A program made the translations under genes and the position numbers. Shown in pieces: positions 37,282 to 46,177 of a stretch of 64,000 nt of DNA (position 1 is its first letter; each line of letters opens with the position of its first letter). The DNA comes from an uncultured Flavobacteriaceae bacterium (GTDB lineage Bacteria > Bacteroidota > Bacteroidia > Flavobacteriales > Flavobacteriaceae). Under the pieces are notes generated by a model. It saw only the letters and a list, made by a program, of their open reading frames with translations, did not search any database and was not told the DNA's origin. The stretch covers positions 479,271 to 543,270 of the forward strand of contig CANMRV010000003.1 of assembly GCA_947500435.1 (NCBI GenBank), read 5' to 3'.

Positions 37282-38877
37282 TTATTTTTCTTCAAACAAA
37301 AGCCAAAGATTTGGGTCAAGGTTTATAGTGTCCAATTTGGAGTCGACTTCTAATTCGAAAGTAGATCCTTTCTCCTTCACCTGTACTTTGGAAATAGTGG
37401 ATTTACCATCTTTAATCATTTCAATTTCCAATGGAAAAGTGAAGATATGATGGTCTTGAATTTGATTGATACTTAAAGTGACTTTACCTTTCTTGTATTC
37501 CCAATCCCATTTGATTTCCGGATAGCCTTTGGTGAAAATCCATTGTTGAAAAAAGGATTCAAGATTTTGTCCCGATACCTTTTCCATGACTTTTTGAAAA
37601 TCCAGAGTCATCGCATTGGAATTTTGAAAAGTAGAATAGTATTTGCGGATACCTTTCCAAAAAGTCTCATCACCCAATTTATGACGGAGCATATTCAACA
37701 CCCAACCCCCTTTTTGATAGGTATTTGTGCTTAAAACTTTCATTGGGTCGGTAATGCTTGGGTCCACAATGGGAGATGGTTTTTTCTTGAAGTAATCGAT
37801 AATTTGTTTTCTGTCAAGGGCAAGTTCTTCTTTGCGTTTTTCATCGCCATAAACGCTTTCCTGATATAGAATGGCAAAATAAGTAGCAAAGCCTTCACTG
37901 AGCCAAACATGATTCCAGTCATTTTCGGAAGCCGAATTACCGAACCATTGATGCGCTATTTCATGGGCAATTAATCCTTCTACTTCATTTTTACCGGTTA
38001 CGGAATTTTCAAAATATGAAATGGTACCAGCATTTTCAAGTCCACCCCATTGCGTTTTCGCTTGCATGTTGGCAAGCTTGGTATAGGAATACGGACCGAT
38101 ATTATCAATGAAGTACTTCATGACATTGATGGCGACACTATAATCTGAAAATCCTTCCCAACGATTTTCAGGATATACCCATGCGGAAATAGGAATTCCT
38201 TCAACCTCATCCATCACTTTACTTGCAAAGCGGGTTACTCCAATGGTGACAACCTTCATCGCAACTGGTGCTGGCTCTTTGTATGTGGTCAGCTTAAAAC
38301 CATTACCCAGATTGCTCTCTTCTATTTTTTCGCCTGTAGCAACAACGTCATAATGGTCTGGTGCAGTAATACGGAATTCAATACTTGCCTTGTCCGATGG
38401 GTGGTCAACAGATGGTAACCAATGGCGTGCTAAATTTGGCCAGTTATCTCCGAAGAAAGATCGTTGCCCAAATTTTGTGGTATCAATAACCAAACCTCTT
38501 TCTGGAATACCTTCGTATTTTACGTTGTATACTCTTTGTTTTGAAGCTACTGTTGACGGGGTAATTCTGAGTTTGTTTTCTTCAAATGAAAAATCCACTT
38601 TAATTGAATCTTCTAAAACTTCGGTAATACTCATGCCGAATTTTTCCGATTTTGCGATGAGGTCAAGGGTAAATTGATTGACTTCATTTTTAAAATCAAC
38701 TGTTATTTGTGCCTCACCTTGAATTGAGTTGTTTTCATCATTTAGGCCGAGGTTGAAAATATAGTTTTGAACGTCAGCCGAAGAATTCCTTTGATAGGTG
38801 TCTTGACCAATTAAAATTGGGAATGGGAGTAAAAAAGCAAGGATAAAAACCTTAATTCTATTTTCTAAATACTTCAT
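37282..38877 (-). CDS. Exported M1-family aminopeptidase (short form)
   Basis: 531 residues with a signal peptide (hydrophobic core about 9-24). The N-terminal beta domain leads to a substrate-binding GGLENAG at 278-284, a GAMEN-like motif. The zinc site is HEIAHQW (His305, Glu306, His309) with the third ligand Glu328 in WLSEGF. It is shorter than full M1 enzymes (about 850 residues) because the C-terminal helical domain is missing and a small beta domain closes the protein. It acts in the periplasm or at the surface on peptide N-termini. It lies 42 bases after argH on the same strand. Confidence 0.92.
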   Translation of the reverse strand: MKYLENRIKVFILAFLLPFPILIGQDTYQRNSSADVQNYIFNLGLNDENNSIQGEAQITVDFKNEVNQFTLDLIAKSEKFGMSITEVLEDSIKVDFSFEENKLRITPSTVASKQRVYNVKYEGIPERGLVIDTTKFGQRSFFGDNWPNLARHWLPSVDHPSDKASIEFRITAPDHYDVVATGEKIEESNLGNGFKLTTYKEPAPVAMKVVTIGVTRFASKVMDEVEGIPISAWVYPENRWEGFSDYSVAINVMKYFIDNIGPYSYTKLANMQAKTQWGGLENAGTISYFENSVTGKNEVEGLIAHEIAHQWFGNSASENDWNHVWLSEGFATYFAILYQESVYGDEKRKEELALDRKQIIDYFKKKPSPIVDPSITDPMKVLSTNTYQKGGWVLNMLRHKLGDETFWKGIRKYYSTFQNSNAMTLDFQKVMEKVSGQNLESFFQQWIFTKGYPEIKWDWEYKKGKVTLSINQIQDHHIFTFPLEIEMIKDGKSTISKVQVKEKGSTFELEVDSKLDTINLDPNLWLLFEEK

Positions 38878-38919
38878 TTACAGAAAGGAATAAAATGAAC
38901 AGTTATCGAAGATAGGATT

Positions 38920-40200
38920 TTAATCCAGTTCTTGCATCTTAGCTCGAATCTCATCCAAACATAAATTACCCAAACTTCCCTCATGCGAATGTGAAATATC
39001 TCTTTTGGGAGTAAAATTACCTTCATTGATTTCTTGCCCCATTTTTTTGTAGGCATCACGAAAAGGCATTCCATTTTGTACGAGTTCATTCAAAGTATCT
39101 ACACTAAAGAGATAATCGTATTTGGGGTCTTCTAAAATGTTTTGGTTGACACGGATTTCTTTCAAACTAAAGGTGAGAATCTCCAAACAAGCTTTCATAT
39201 CTTGAATTGCTGGAACAATAATTTCTTTCACCAACTGCAAATCACGATGGTAACCACTAGGAAGGTTATTAATAACCAAAGTCAACTGATTAGGGACCGC
39301 TTGAAGCTTGTTACATTTTCCCCGGACCAATTCAAAAACATCAGGATTCTTCTTATGTGGCATAATACTGGAACCTGTGGTTAATTCATCAGGGAAGGAA
39401 ATAAAATCAAAATTCTGACTCATGTACAAACAGATGTCCATAGCCATTTTTGAAAGGGTAGCGGCAATGTTTGCCATTCCGAATGCGGTGGCTTTTTCAA
39501 CTTTGCCTCGTCCCATTTGAGCGGCAACAACATTGTATTTCATTGTTTCAAATCCCATTTCTTTGGTAGTAAAACTCCTATCGATGGGAAAAGAACTTCC
39601 GTAACCTGCTGCACTTCCTAAGGGGTTTTGGTCTGTAACCTTGTAAGCGGCATTAATAAAAAACAAATCATCAATTAAGCTTTCTGCATAGGCCGAAAAC
39701 CATAATCCGAATGAAGAAGGCATGGCAATTTGCAAATGTGTATACCCCGGAAGTAAAACTGCTTTATGCTCTTCCGCCAAATCCATGAGCAAATCAAAAA
39801 GAGCTTTTGTTTGTGATTTGATTTCTGAAAGTTCATCCTTCAAGTACAAATGCATCGCAACCAGAACTTGGTCGTTTCGAGAACGCGCCGTGTGGATTTT
39901 CTTCCCCGTATCTCCAAGTTTTTCCGTTAACAAAAATTCAATTTTGGAGTGCATATCCTCGAAGGAATCTTCAATAGTGAAATCACCACTATCAACCGAC
40001 TTTCCGATTTCATTAAGGGTATCGACTAAATCCGAAGTTTCATCCGAAGAAAGCAAACCGATTTTCCCTAACATTTTGGCATGTGCTTTTGAAGCAATCA
40101 CGTCGTATTTTGCTAGATGTAAATCCAATTCGCGGTCATTGCCCACGGTGAAATGGTCTATTTTTTTATCGGTACTAAAGCCTTTGTCCCAGAGTCGCAT
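38920..40200 (-). CDS. argH: Argininosuccinate lyase
   Basis: 426 residues. A fumarase/aspartase superfamily member with the signature GSSIMPHKKNPDVFE and the N-terminal RSRNDQVLVAMHLYLKDE segment. It splits argininosuccinate into arginine and fumarate, the last step of the pathway. It is the last gene of the arginine cluster, separated from argE by 134 bp holding two repeat elements. A long open frame on the opposite strand (39722-40363) is an artefact of this gene. Confidence 0.94.
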   Translation of the reverse strand: MRLWDKGFSTDKKIDHFTVGNDRELDLHLAKYDVIASKAHAKMLGKIGLLSSDETSDLVDTLNEIGKSVDSGDFTIEDSFEDMHSKIEFLLTEKLGDTGKKIHTARSRNDQVLVAMHLYLKDELSEIKSQTKALFDLLMDLAEEHKAVLLPGYTHLQIAMPSSFGLWFSAYAESLIDDLFFINAAYKVTDQNPLGSAAGYGSSFPIDRSFTTKEMGFETMKYNVVAAQMGRGKVEKATAFGMANIAATLSKMAMDICLYMSQNFDFISFPDELTTGSSIMPHKKNPDVFELVRGKCNKLQAVPNQLTLVINNLPSGYHRDLQLVKEIIVPAIQDMKACLEILTFSLKEIRVNQNILEDPKYDYLFSVDTLNELVQNGMPFRDAYKKMGQEINEGNFTPKRDISHSHEGSLGNLCLDEIRAKMQELD

Positions 40201-40217
40201 AATGTTCTTTTTAATCT

Positions 40218-40239
40218 CATTCCGGCGAAGGCCGGAATC
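40218..40239. repeat. Palindromic intergenic repeat (family A), intact copy
   Basis: ATTCCGGC-GAAG-GCCGGAAT (40219-40238) is a perfect 8 bp stem with a GAAG loop. It matches the decayed copies at 3284-3308 and 24864-24912. It lies between argE and argH just beside the larger repeat at 40259-40328. Confidence 0.8.
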
Positions 40240-40258
40240 TGTTTATTTTATCTCAATT

Positions 40259-40328
40259 CTGTCAGTTCGAGCGGAGTCGAGAACGAGTTTACGGGCAAAA
40301 TTCATCTCGACTCCGCTCGATGTGACAG
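40259..40328. repeat. Inverted-repeat element (family B), copy 1
   Basis: The 24-base ends 40259-40282 and 40305-40328 are inverted copies with two mismatches (22 of 24). The ends start with CTGTCA and finish with TGACAG. It is shorter than the 81-base copies at 44271 and 47374. It lies between argE and argH and could form a hairpin in the cluster mRNA. Confidence 0.88.
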
Positions 40329-40334
40329 TAGTAG

Positions 40335-41399
40335 TTATTTTAAAAATCCTTCCAATATTTTAATATACAAATCAATTCCCTCCTTAATTTCGTGAACGTG
40401 AATAAACTCATCCGCTGAGTGGGAGCGTGTGCTATCTCCTGGACCTAATTTTAGCGATTGACAGGTCAATGCCGCTTGGTCGGAGAGGGTAGGCGAGCCG
40501 TAGGTTTTTCTTCCTAAAGCGATTCCTGATTGTACCAAAGCGTGATTTTTATCTATTTTGGAGGAGTTCAATTTCAATCCGCGTTCTTGCAATTCACATG
40601 GGGCTTCTGATTTCAACAAATCTGCTAGTTCTTGATTGGAGTAGGCATCATTTACACGGACATCAATGACCAATTCCACTTGTGCTGGAACCACATTGTG
40701 TTGACTGCCTGCATTGATTTGAGTGACGGTCATTTTTACATCACCAAGGGCTTCTGAGGACTTTTCAAATTTGTAATTCTTGAACCATTCCAATACTTCA
40801 ATCGCATTGTAAATGGAATTATTATCGTTCGGATGTGCCGCATGAGAAGGTGTTCCTTTCACCACGGCGTCAAAGACAATCAATCCTTTTTCGGCAATAG
40901 CTAAATCCATCAAAGTAGGTTCACCAACTATCGCCACATCAATTTCCGGAAGGTGGGGTAGTAGGCCTCTTAAACTATTTTCACCTGCACTTTCTTCCTC
41001 CATAGAAGCGACCATCAAAACATTATGATTGAGGTTTTCTTGATCGTAAAAATAGGAGAACGTTGCTAGCAGCGAAACCAAACATCCGCCTGCGTCATTA
41101 CTACCTAATCCGTATAATTTTCCATCTTCAATATGCGGATGAAAAGGGTCTTTGGTATAGGCTTTATTAGGTTTTACGGTATCATGATGGGAGTTTAAGA
41201 GCAAAGTCGGTTTATTATCATTCCAAAATTTGTTCTTTGAAAAAACGTTGTTATGAATACGTTCAAAAGGAATATCAAACGCCTTGAACCAATCTTGAAT
41301 AGCATCAGCGGTTTTGTCTTCTTCGGATGAAAAGGACTGTATTGAAATTAATTGTTTCAATAAATCTATAGCTTTTTCTGTCAATTTTTCCTGCGCCAT
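40335..41399 (-). CDS. argE: ArgE-type M20 deacylase
   Basis: 354 residues from the ATG at 41399, one base after the argB stop; a longer frame from 41429 would overlap argB and is unlikely. M20 metallopeptidase motifs are LLNSHHDTVKP (metal His and Asp), GSNDAGGCLVSLLA, and MEEESAGENS with the catalytic Glu. It removes the N-acyl group of a pathway intermediate. In an ArgF' pathway the substrate would be an acyl-citrulline rather than acetyl-ornithine. Given the Ser90 in ArgF', this may be N-succinylcitrulline; that is inference. Confidence 0.88.
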   Translation of the reverse strand: MAQEKLTEKAIDLLKQLISIQSFSSEEDKTADAIQDWFKAFDIPFERIHNNVFSKNKFWNDNKPTLLLNSHHDTVKPNKAYTKDPFHPHIEDGKLYGLGSNDAGGCLVSLLATFSYFYDQENLNHNVLMVASMEEESAGENSLRGLLPHLPEIDVAIVGEPTLMDLAIAEKGLIVFDAVVKGTPSHAAHPNDNNSIYNAIEVLEWFKNYKFEKSSEALGDVKMTVTQINAGSQHNVVPAQVELVIDVRVNDAYSNQELADLLKSEAPCELQERGLKLNSSKIDKNHALVQSGIALGRKTYGSPTLSDQAALTCQSLKLGPGDSTRSHSADEFIHVHEIKEGIDLYIKILEGFLK

Positions 41400-41400
41400 T

Positions 41401-42180
41401 TTATAAGGTAATAGTAGTAAAAAGTTCATTTTCTGAGTGTAGCATGGAAGGATGTCCGATACATACTTTACTCACGTTTTGGTTTAAGGCGTGGAAGCAA
41501 TTTTCCAATTTGGGAAGCATGCCATCTGCGATAATTCCGTTATTTAGGAGCTGTTGATATTTTGATACGTCGATATGTTTTACAACGGAATCGTCATCTG
41601 CTACATCCATCAAAACACCCTTTTTTTCAAAACAATAGTAGAGCGTAGTTTCGTAAATATCACTTAGTCCGATAGCTAGTTCCGAGGCAATAGTATCGGC
41701 ATTTGTATTTAACAATTGTCCATTACCATCATGCGTCATGGCACAAAAAACAGGAGTTAAGCCGGCATCCAATAATTTCGAAATCATTGGACTGTTCACA
41801 CCATCTACATCTCCAGCAAAACCATAATCAATTTCTTTTACGGGACGTTTATGTGCCTGAATGGCATCTCCATCTGCACCGCTTAATCCAATTGCATTGC
41901 AATTGTTGGCTTGTAATTTGGCCACAATATTTTTGTTGGTCAACCCTGCATATACCATGGTAATTACCTCGAGCGTTTCAGCATCGGTGATTCTTCGGCC
42001 ACCGACCATTTTGGATTGGATGCCGAGTTTAGTAGCGAGTTGTGTTGCCAATTTTCCGCCTCCATGGACTAATATTTTGTACCCGTCAAGGTTGGCGAAA
42101 AGTTTTAGAAACTTTGCCAGCTCATTGCTGTTTTCGATGACGTTTCCGCCGATTTTAATAATGCTTAGTTTCTGTTTCAT
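41401..42180 (-). CDS. argB: Acetylglutamate (or succinylglutamate) kinase
   Basis: 259 residues. An amino-acid-kinase fold with the N-terminal IKIGGNVIENSNELAKF and the substrate loop LVHGGGKLATQLATKLG. It phosphorylates the gamma-carboxyl of an N-acylglutamate. It overlaps the 3' end of argF' by 4 bases (ATGA) and is followed after 1 base by argE. The acyl group may be succinyl if the ArgF' reading is right. Confidence 0.92.
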   Translation of the reverse strand: MKQKLSIIKIGGNVIENSNELAKFLKLFANLDGYKILVHGGGKLATQLATKLGIQSKMVGGRRITDAETLEVITMVYAGLTNKNIVAKLQANNCNAIGLSGADGDAIQAHKRPVKEIDYGFAGDVDGVNSPMISKLLDAGLTPVFCAMTHDGNGQLLNTNADTIASELAIGLSDIYETTLYYCFEKKGVLMDVADDDSVVKHIDVSKYQQLLNNGIIADGMLPKLENCFHALNQNVSKVCIGHPSMLHSENELFTTITL

Positions 42181-43112
42181 GATTCCAGAATCCTTTTCAA
42201 AACTACCTGAGCAGCATACGTCCGGTTATTCGCTTGCTCGATAACCAAAGATTGTTCTCCATCTAAAACAGCATCTTCAACTACGACATTTCTTCTAACT
42301 GGTAGACAATGCATGAATTTGGCATTTCCTAGTTTTTCTTCCGTAATCATCCAATCGGAATCTTGATGTAAAACTTTTCCATAGTTTGAATAACTACTCC
42401 AGTTTTTGACGTAGACAAAGTCTGCATTTTCCATTGCCTTTTCTTGGTCATATTCAATTACAGCATCCTTAGTAATTTCAGGATTCAATTCATAGCCTTT
42501 CGGATGTGTTATAACAAAATTCGCTTCCTGCAACCGCATCATTTCCACAAAAGAATTGGCAACTGCATGTGGCAATGCCTTTGGATGTGGTGCCCAAGAA
42601 AGCACGATTTTTGGTCTTGCCTTGGTGTTTTGTTCATCTAAGGTAATGGCATCTGCTAGTGCCTGCAGCGGATGCGCAATAGAACTTTCCATATTTACTA
42701 TTGGAATAGACGCATATTTTTTGAATCCATTTAAAACGACTTCGGCTTCGTCTTTTTCTTTATCCGTAAGGGAGGCAAAAGCACGAATGGCTATGATATC
42801 ACAAAACTGAGAAACCACTTTCGCAGCTTCTTTAATATGCTCAGATTTTCCTTGGTCCATGACTACTCCATCTTCAAATTCCAACTGCCAACCTTCACTG
42901 CCGAAATTCATCACCATAACATCCATGCCTAAATTCATGGCTGCTTTTTGGGTGCTTAAACGTGTTCGTAAGCTATTATTGAAAAACAATAAACAAATCG
43001 TTTTTCCTTCTCCCAAAGATTTATGAGCCATGGGGTTTTCCTTTAGTTTTCTTGCTTCCGATACCCAATCGGGAAGGGAGTCAATGTCTTTTACGGATAA
43101 ATAGTGTTTCAT
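42177..43112 (-). CDS. argF': N-acylornithine transcarbamylase ArgF', predicted N-succinylornithine type
   Basis: 311 residues. It has a carbamoyl-phosphate loop of the ArgF' type (FFNNSLRTRLSTQK) and the C-terminal FMHCLPVRRNVVVEDAVLD, as in Xanthomonas and Bacteroides acyl-ornithine transcarbamylases and unlike ordinary OTCases. It carbamoylates N-acylornithine to N-acylcitrulline. Residue 90, in the QGKSEHI segment, aligns with Glu92 of X. campestris AOTCase and Pro90 of B. fragilis SOTCase and is Ser here. Ser at this position gives succinyl specificity in published mutants, so SOTCase is the better guess. Confidence 0.9.
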   Translation of the reverse strand: MKHYLSVKDIDSLPDWVSEARKLKENPMAHKSLGEGKTICLLFFNNSLRTRLSTQKAAMNLGMDVMVMNFGSEGWQLEFEDGVVMDQGKSEHIKEAAKVVSQFCDIIAIRAFASLTDKEKDEAEVVLNGFKKYASIPIVNMESSIAHPLQALADAITLDEQNTKARPKIVLSWAPHPKALPHAVANSFVEMMRLQEANFVITHPKGYELNPEITKDAVIEYDQEKAMENADFVYVKNWSSYSNYGKVLHQDSDWMITEEKLGNAKFMHCLPVRRNVVVEDAVLDGEQSLVIEQANNRTYAAQVVLKRILES

Positions 43113-43120
43113 AATATTCG

Positions 43121-44251
43121 TTATTCGTTCAGTGCTAGTTCTAATTTTTCAAAGAATATATCTAAATCTTCTTTTGTAATGTTCAAGGCTGGTAAAATCC
43201 GCAGCACATATTTGTCTTTTGCACCACCCGTAAATAAATGTTGCTTGTAAATCAATTTTTTGCGGAGTTCGGCTACTTCGAAATCGAATTCAAGTCCCAA
43301 CATCAATCCGCGTCCTTTGGTGCGTTTTACCTGTGGGATTGCCGCTGCTTTTTCATTAAAATATCCACCTAGTTTTTTAGCGTTTTCAATAAGGTTCTCT
43401 TTTTCCATGATTTCTAGAACAGCCATCGTAGCAGCACAAGCGAGATGGTTTCCACCAAAAGTAGTTCCTAACAATCCGTAGGAAGCTTTGATGTCCTCAA
43501 GAATCAATATGCCGCCAACTGGAAAGCCATTGCCCATACCTTTTGCTACGGAAATGATATCAGGTTGGATTCCGTGATGTTGAAATCCGAAGAACTTGCC
43601 ACTTCTCCCAAAGCCGGATTGCACTTCGTCGGCTATCAAGACCACTCCGTTCTCTTTAGAGAGTCGTGCGATTTCTTGATAGAATGCTGTGGAGGGTTCA
43701 TCCAATCCACCGACACCTTGAATCGCTTCGATGATGATTCCGCAAACATCCCCTTTTTCGATTTCTGTTTTGAAAGCAGAAATATCATTTAAAGGAAGAA
43801 TAGTAACCTTTTGCTGTTTATTCAGCGGAGCATTTATCTTCTCATTATCCGTTGCCGCCACGGCGGCGGAAGTTCTTCCATGGAAACCATTTTTAAAGGC
43901 AATGACCCTGGTTTTTCCAGTATGGAATGATGCCATTTTTAAGGCGTTTTCATTGGCTTCCGCTCCAGAATTACATAAGAATAAATTGTAATCTTCGCAA
44001 TCCGAAAGCTTACCAAGTTTAGTTGCTAGTTCGGCTTGCAATGGATTCTGAACAGCATTGCTATAGAAGCCAATTTTATCCAATTGGTCTTTCAAGCGTT
44101 TCACATAATGCGGGTGCGAATGCCCAACGGAAATCACCGCATGACCTCCGTAAAAGTCTAGATATTCTTGTCCCTTATCATCTGTGACCACGATTCCCTT
44201 TGCGGAAACCGGAGTGACATTATATAGAGGGTAAACGTCGAATAAATTCAT
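43121..44251 (-). CDS. argD: Acylornithine aminotransferase
   Basis: 376 residues. A class III PLP aminotransferase with the Schiff-base Lys in DIISVAKGMGNGFPVGG, preceded by LIADEVQSGFGRSGKFF, and N-terminal DFYGGHAVISVGHSHP. It converts N-acylglutamate semialdehyde to N-acylornithine. The gene precedes argF' with 8 bases between. Upstream an 81-base repeat element separates it from proC. Confidence 0.93.
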   Translation of the reverse strand: MNLFDVYPLYNVTPVSAKGIVVTDDKGQEYLDFYGGHAVISVGHSHPHYVKRLKDQLDKIGFYSNAVQNPLQAELATKLGKLSDCEDYNLFLCNSGAEANENALKMASFHTGKTRVIAFKNGFHGRTSAAVAATDNEKINAPLNKQQKVTILPLNDISAFKTEIEKGDVCGIIIEAIQGVGGLDEPSTAFYQEIARLSKENGVVLIADEVQSGFGRSGKFFGFQHHGIQPDIISVAKGMGNGFPVGGILILEDIKASYGLLGTTFGGNHLACAATMAVLEIMEKENLIENAKKLGGYFNEKAAAIPQVKRTKGRGLMLGLEFDFEVAELRKKLIYKQHLFTGGAKDKYVLRILPALNITKEDLDIFFEKLELALNE

Positions 44252-44270
44252 TGTTTTTGCTTTGTTCTTA

Positions 44271-44351
44271 CTGTCAGTTCGAGCGTCCCGAAGGTTCGGG
44301 AGAGAAGGAGTTCTTAGCGCGAATGCATCTCGACTCCGCTCGATGTGACAG
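44271..44351. repeat. Inverted-repeat element (family B), copy 2
   Basis: 81 bases with the same CTGTCAGTTCGAGCG and CGCTCGATGTGACAG ends as copy 1 and an internal small palindrome TCCCGAAGGTTCGGGA. It lies between proC and argD. Copy 3 is the reverse complement of this copy with a different middle. Confidence 0.9.
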
Positions 44352-44355
44352 TGGT

Positions 44356-45150
44356 TTATGTTGTTTTAAACTCCGTAATCTTATCAAAAGAGGCTACGAT
44401 TCCGCGAATCAATGAGGAACTCAATCCTTGATGTTCCATTTCGTTTAGGCCTTTAATGGTGCAGCCCATTGGTGTTGTAACTCTGTCAATTTCTTCTTCA
44501 GGATGATTGCCTGATTCGATTAACAAACTTGCCGCCCCGTTGCAGGTATGCATGGCTAATTCTTGAGCTTCTTTGGCATCGAAGCCTAACTGAATTGCAC
44601 CTTGGGTGGTGGCGCGTATCAAACGCATCCAGAAGGCGATGCCACTGGCGCAGATTACAGTTGCTGCTTGCATTTGCTCTTCAGGAATTTCCAAAGAATG
44701 TCCCATTCTATTAAAAATTGCTTTTGCCAAATCAATACGTTTCTTGCCCATTTCGTTGGCACAAATACAGGTCATAGATTTTCCAACGGAAATAGCGGTA
44801 TTAGGCATACTCCGAACAATATAATTGTTAGAGCCGATAATGCTTTCCATCTTCGCAATACTAAAACCAGTTATGGTCGAAATCACAACATGTTTCTCAG
44901 TCAACAAATCTTTAACATCCTCCAAGATTTGGGCAAAATGAGCGGGTTGTACTGCAAAAATCAAGATGTCAGAATTTTGAACCGCCTTCCTATTATCAGA
45001 AGTGACCGTTACATTTCCGTAGCTTTCAAATTCTTTGATGGGTTCCACATTTCTTTTGGTCATGTACATACTCGTGGCTCCGTTGCTGTGCAATACACCT
45101 TTTGCGATGGACAATCCTAAGTTTCCTGTTCCTATTATGGCTATTTTCAT
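44356..45150 (-). CDS. proC: Pyrroline-5-carboxylate reductase
   Basis: 264 residues, typical length. The NADP-binding N-terminus is IAIIGTGNLGLSIAKGV and the family signature AATVICASGIAFWMRLI is followed by the C-terminal QELAMHTCNGAASLLIESG and VTTPMGCTIKGLNEME. It reduces pyrroline-5-carboxylate to proline in the cytoplasm. Its place between argC and argD links proline and arginine synthesis, which share glutamate-derived intermediates. The 52 bp before it holds short AGCG-rich repeats only. Confidence 0.93.
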   Translation of the reverse strand: MKIAIIGTGNLGLSIAKGVLHSNGATSMYMTKRNVEPIKEFESYGNVTVTSDNRKAVQNSDILIFAVQPAHFAQILEDVKDLLTEKHVVISTITGFSIAKMESIIGSNNYIVRSMPNTAISVGKSMTCICANEMGKKRIDLAKAIFNRMGHSLEIPEEQMQAATVICASGIAFWMRLIRATTQGAIQLGFDAKEAQELAMHTCNGAASLLIESGNHPEEEIDRVTTPMGCTIKGLNEMEHQGLSSSLIRGIVASFDKITEFKTT

Positions 45151-45202
45151 TTTCTTTGGCTTTTCGCAAAACGCTATTCGCTTTACGCTTTTCTAAATTG
45201 TT

Positions 45203-46177
45203 TTAATAAACCCCTGCTTTTAATTGTAATCCTTCGCTTTCTTCGAAACCAAACATTAAGTTCATGTTTTGGACTGCTTGGCCCGATGCTCCTTTCAAGA
45301 GGTTATCGATGGCTGAAGTGATTAGCAAAGTGTCCTCATGTTTATACAAATGAATATGACATTGATTCGTATTGACTACTTGTTTTAAATGGATGGGCTC
45401 TGATGCAATTTGCGTGAACTCTGCTTCGGTATAAAAATCCTTAAAAAGCTTGATAGCTTCTTCCAAATCTCCTTTGAACTTGGTGTAGGCAGTTGCCAGA
45501 ATACCTCTTGTGAAATTCCCCCGATTTGGAAGGAAAAACAACTCGCCAACATCAGTTTGTAATGCATTCAAGCTCTCGTTGATTTCTCCTAAATGCTGAT
45601 GTGTAAAAGGTTTATACCAACTAACGTTATTATTTCGCCAGCTGAAATGTGTTGTCCCAGATGGACTCATACCTGCTCCGGTACTTCCAGTTACAGCATT
45701 TACATGAACATCTTTGCTCAGCAATCCCGCTTTGGCTAATGGGAGTAAACCTAACTGAATGGCAGTTGCAAAACAACCTGGGTTGGCTATGAATTTTGCT
45801 TCCTTAATTTGTGATTTGTTTAGTTCGGGTAATCCGTAGATAAAGTTTTTTCCGTTTAAAGTGGCATCCTTTTGAAGGCGAAAATCATTACTTAAATCAA
45901 TGATTTTGGTAGTTACGGAAAATTGATGTTCTCCTAAAAACTTGGTGGAATTCCCATGGCCCAAACAGAGAAAAACTACATTTACATCGGAGTTGACCTC
46001 TCCCGTAAAATGCAAATTCGTAGTGCCTAACAAATCAGGATGCGCAGAAGAAACTGCTTTTCCTGCTCGTGTTGTGCTGAAAACAAAATCGATTTCCACT
46101 TGTGGATGATTCAAAAGAATTCGAATCAATTCGCCTCCTGTATATCCTGAACCTCCTATTATTCCTGCCTTAATCAT
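45203..46177 (-). CDS. argC: N-acylglutamyl-phosphate reductase
   Basis: 324 residues. The NADP site is GIIGGSGYTGGELIRIL and the catalytic Cys is in NPGCFATAIQLGLLPL. FTHQHLGEIN matches the substrate-binding segment. It reduces N-acylglutamyl phosphate to the semialdehyde. It starts inside the 3' end of argG (8-base overlap), so the two are translationally coupled. Confidence 0.94.
   Translation of the reverse strand: MIKAGIIGGSGYTGGELIRILLNHPQVEIDFVFSTTRAGKAVSSAHPDLLGTTNLHFTGEVNSDVNVVFLCLGHGNSTKFLGEHQFSVTTKIIDLSNDFRLQKDATLNGKNFIYGLPELNKSQIKEAKFIANPGCFATAIQLGLLPLAKAGLLSKDVHVNAVTGSTGAGMSPSGTTHFSWRNNNVSWYKPFTHQHLGEINESLNALQTDVGELFFLPNRGNFTRGILATAYTKFKGDLEEAIKLFKDFYTEAEFTQIASEPIHLKQVVNTNQCHIHLYKHEDTLLITSAIDNLLKGASGQAVQNMNLMFGFEESEGLQLKAGVY

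Noticed and set aside
39722..40363. 213-codon open frame on the plus strand over argH
   Set aside because: It lies antisense to a well-supported gene, runs into repeat elements, and shows no domain or signal peptide.
44602..45120. 172-codon open frame opposite proC
   Set aside because: Antisense shadow of proC with unnatural His- and Ser-rich composition.
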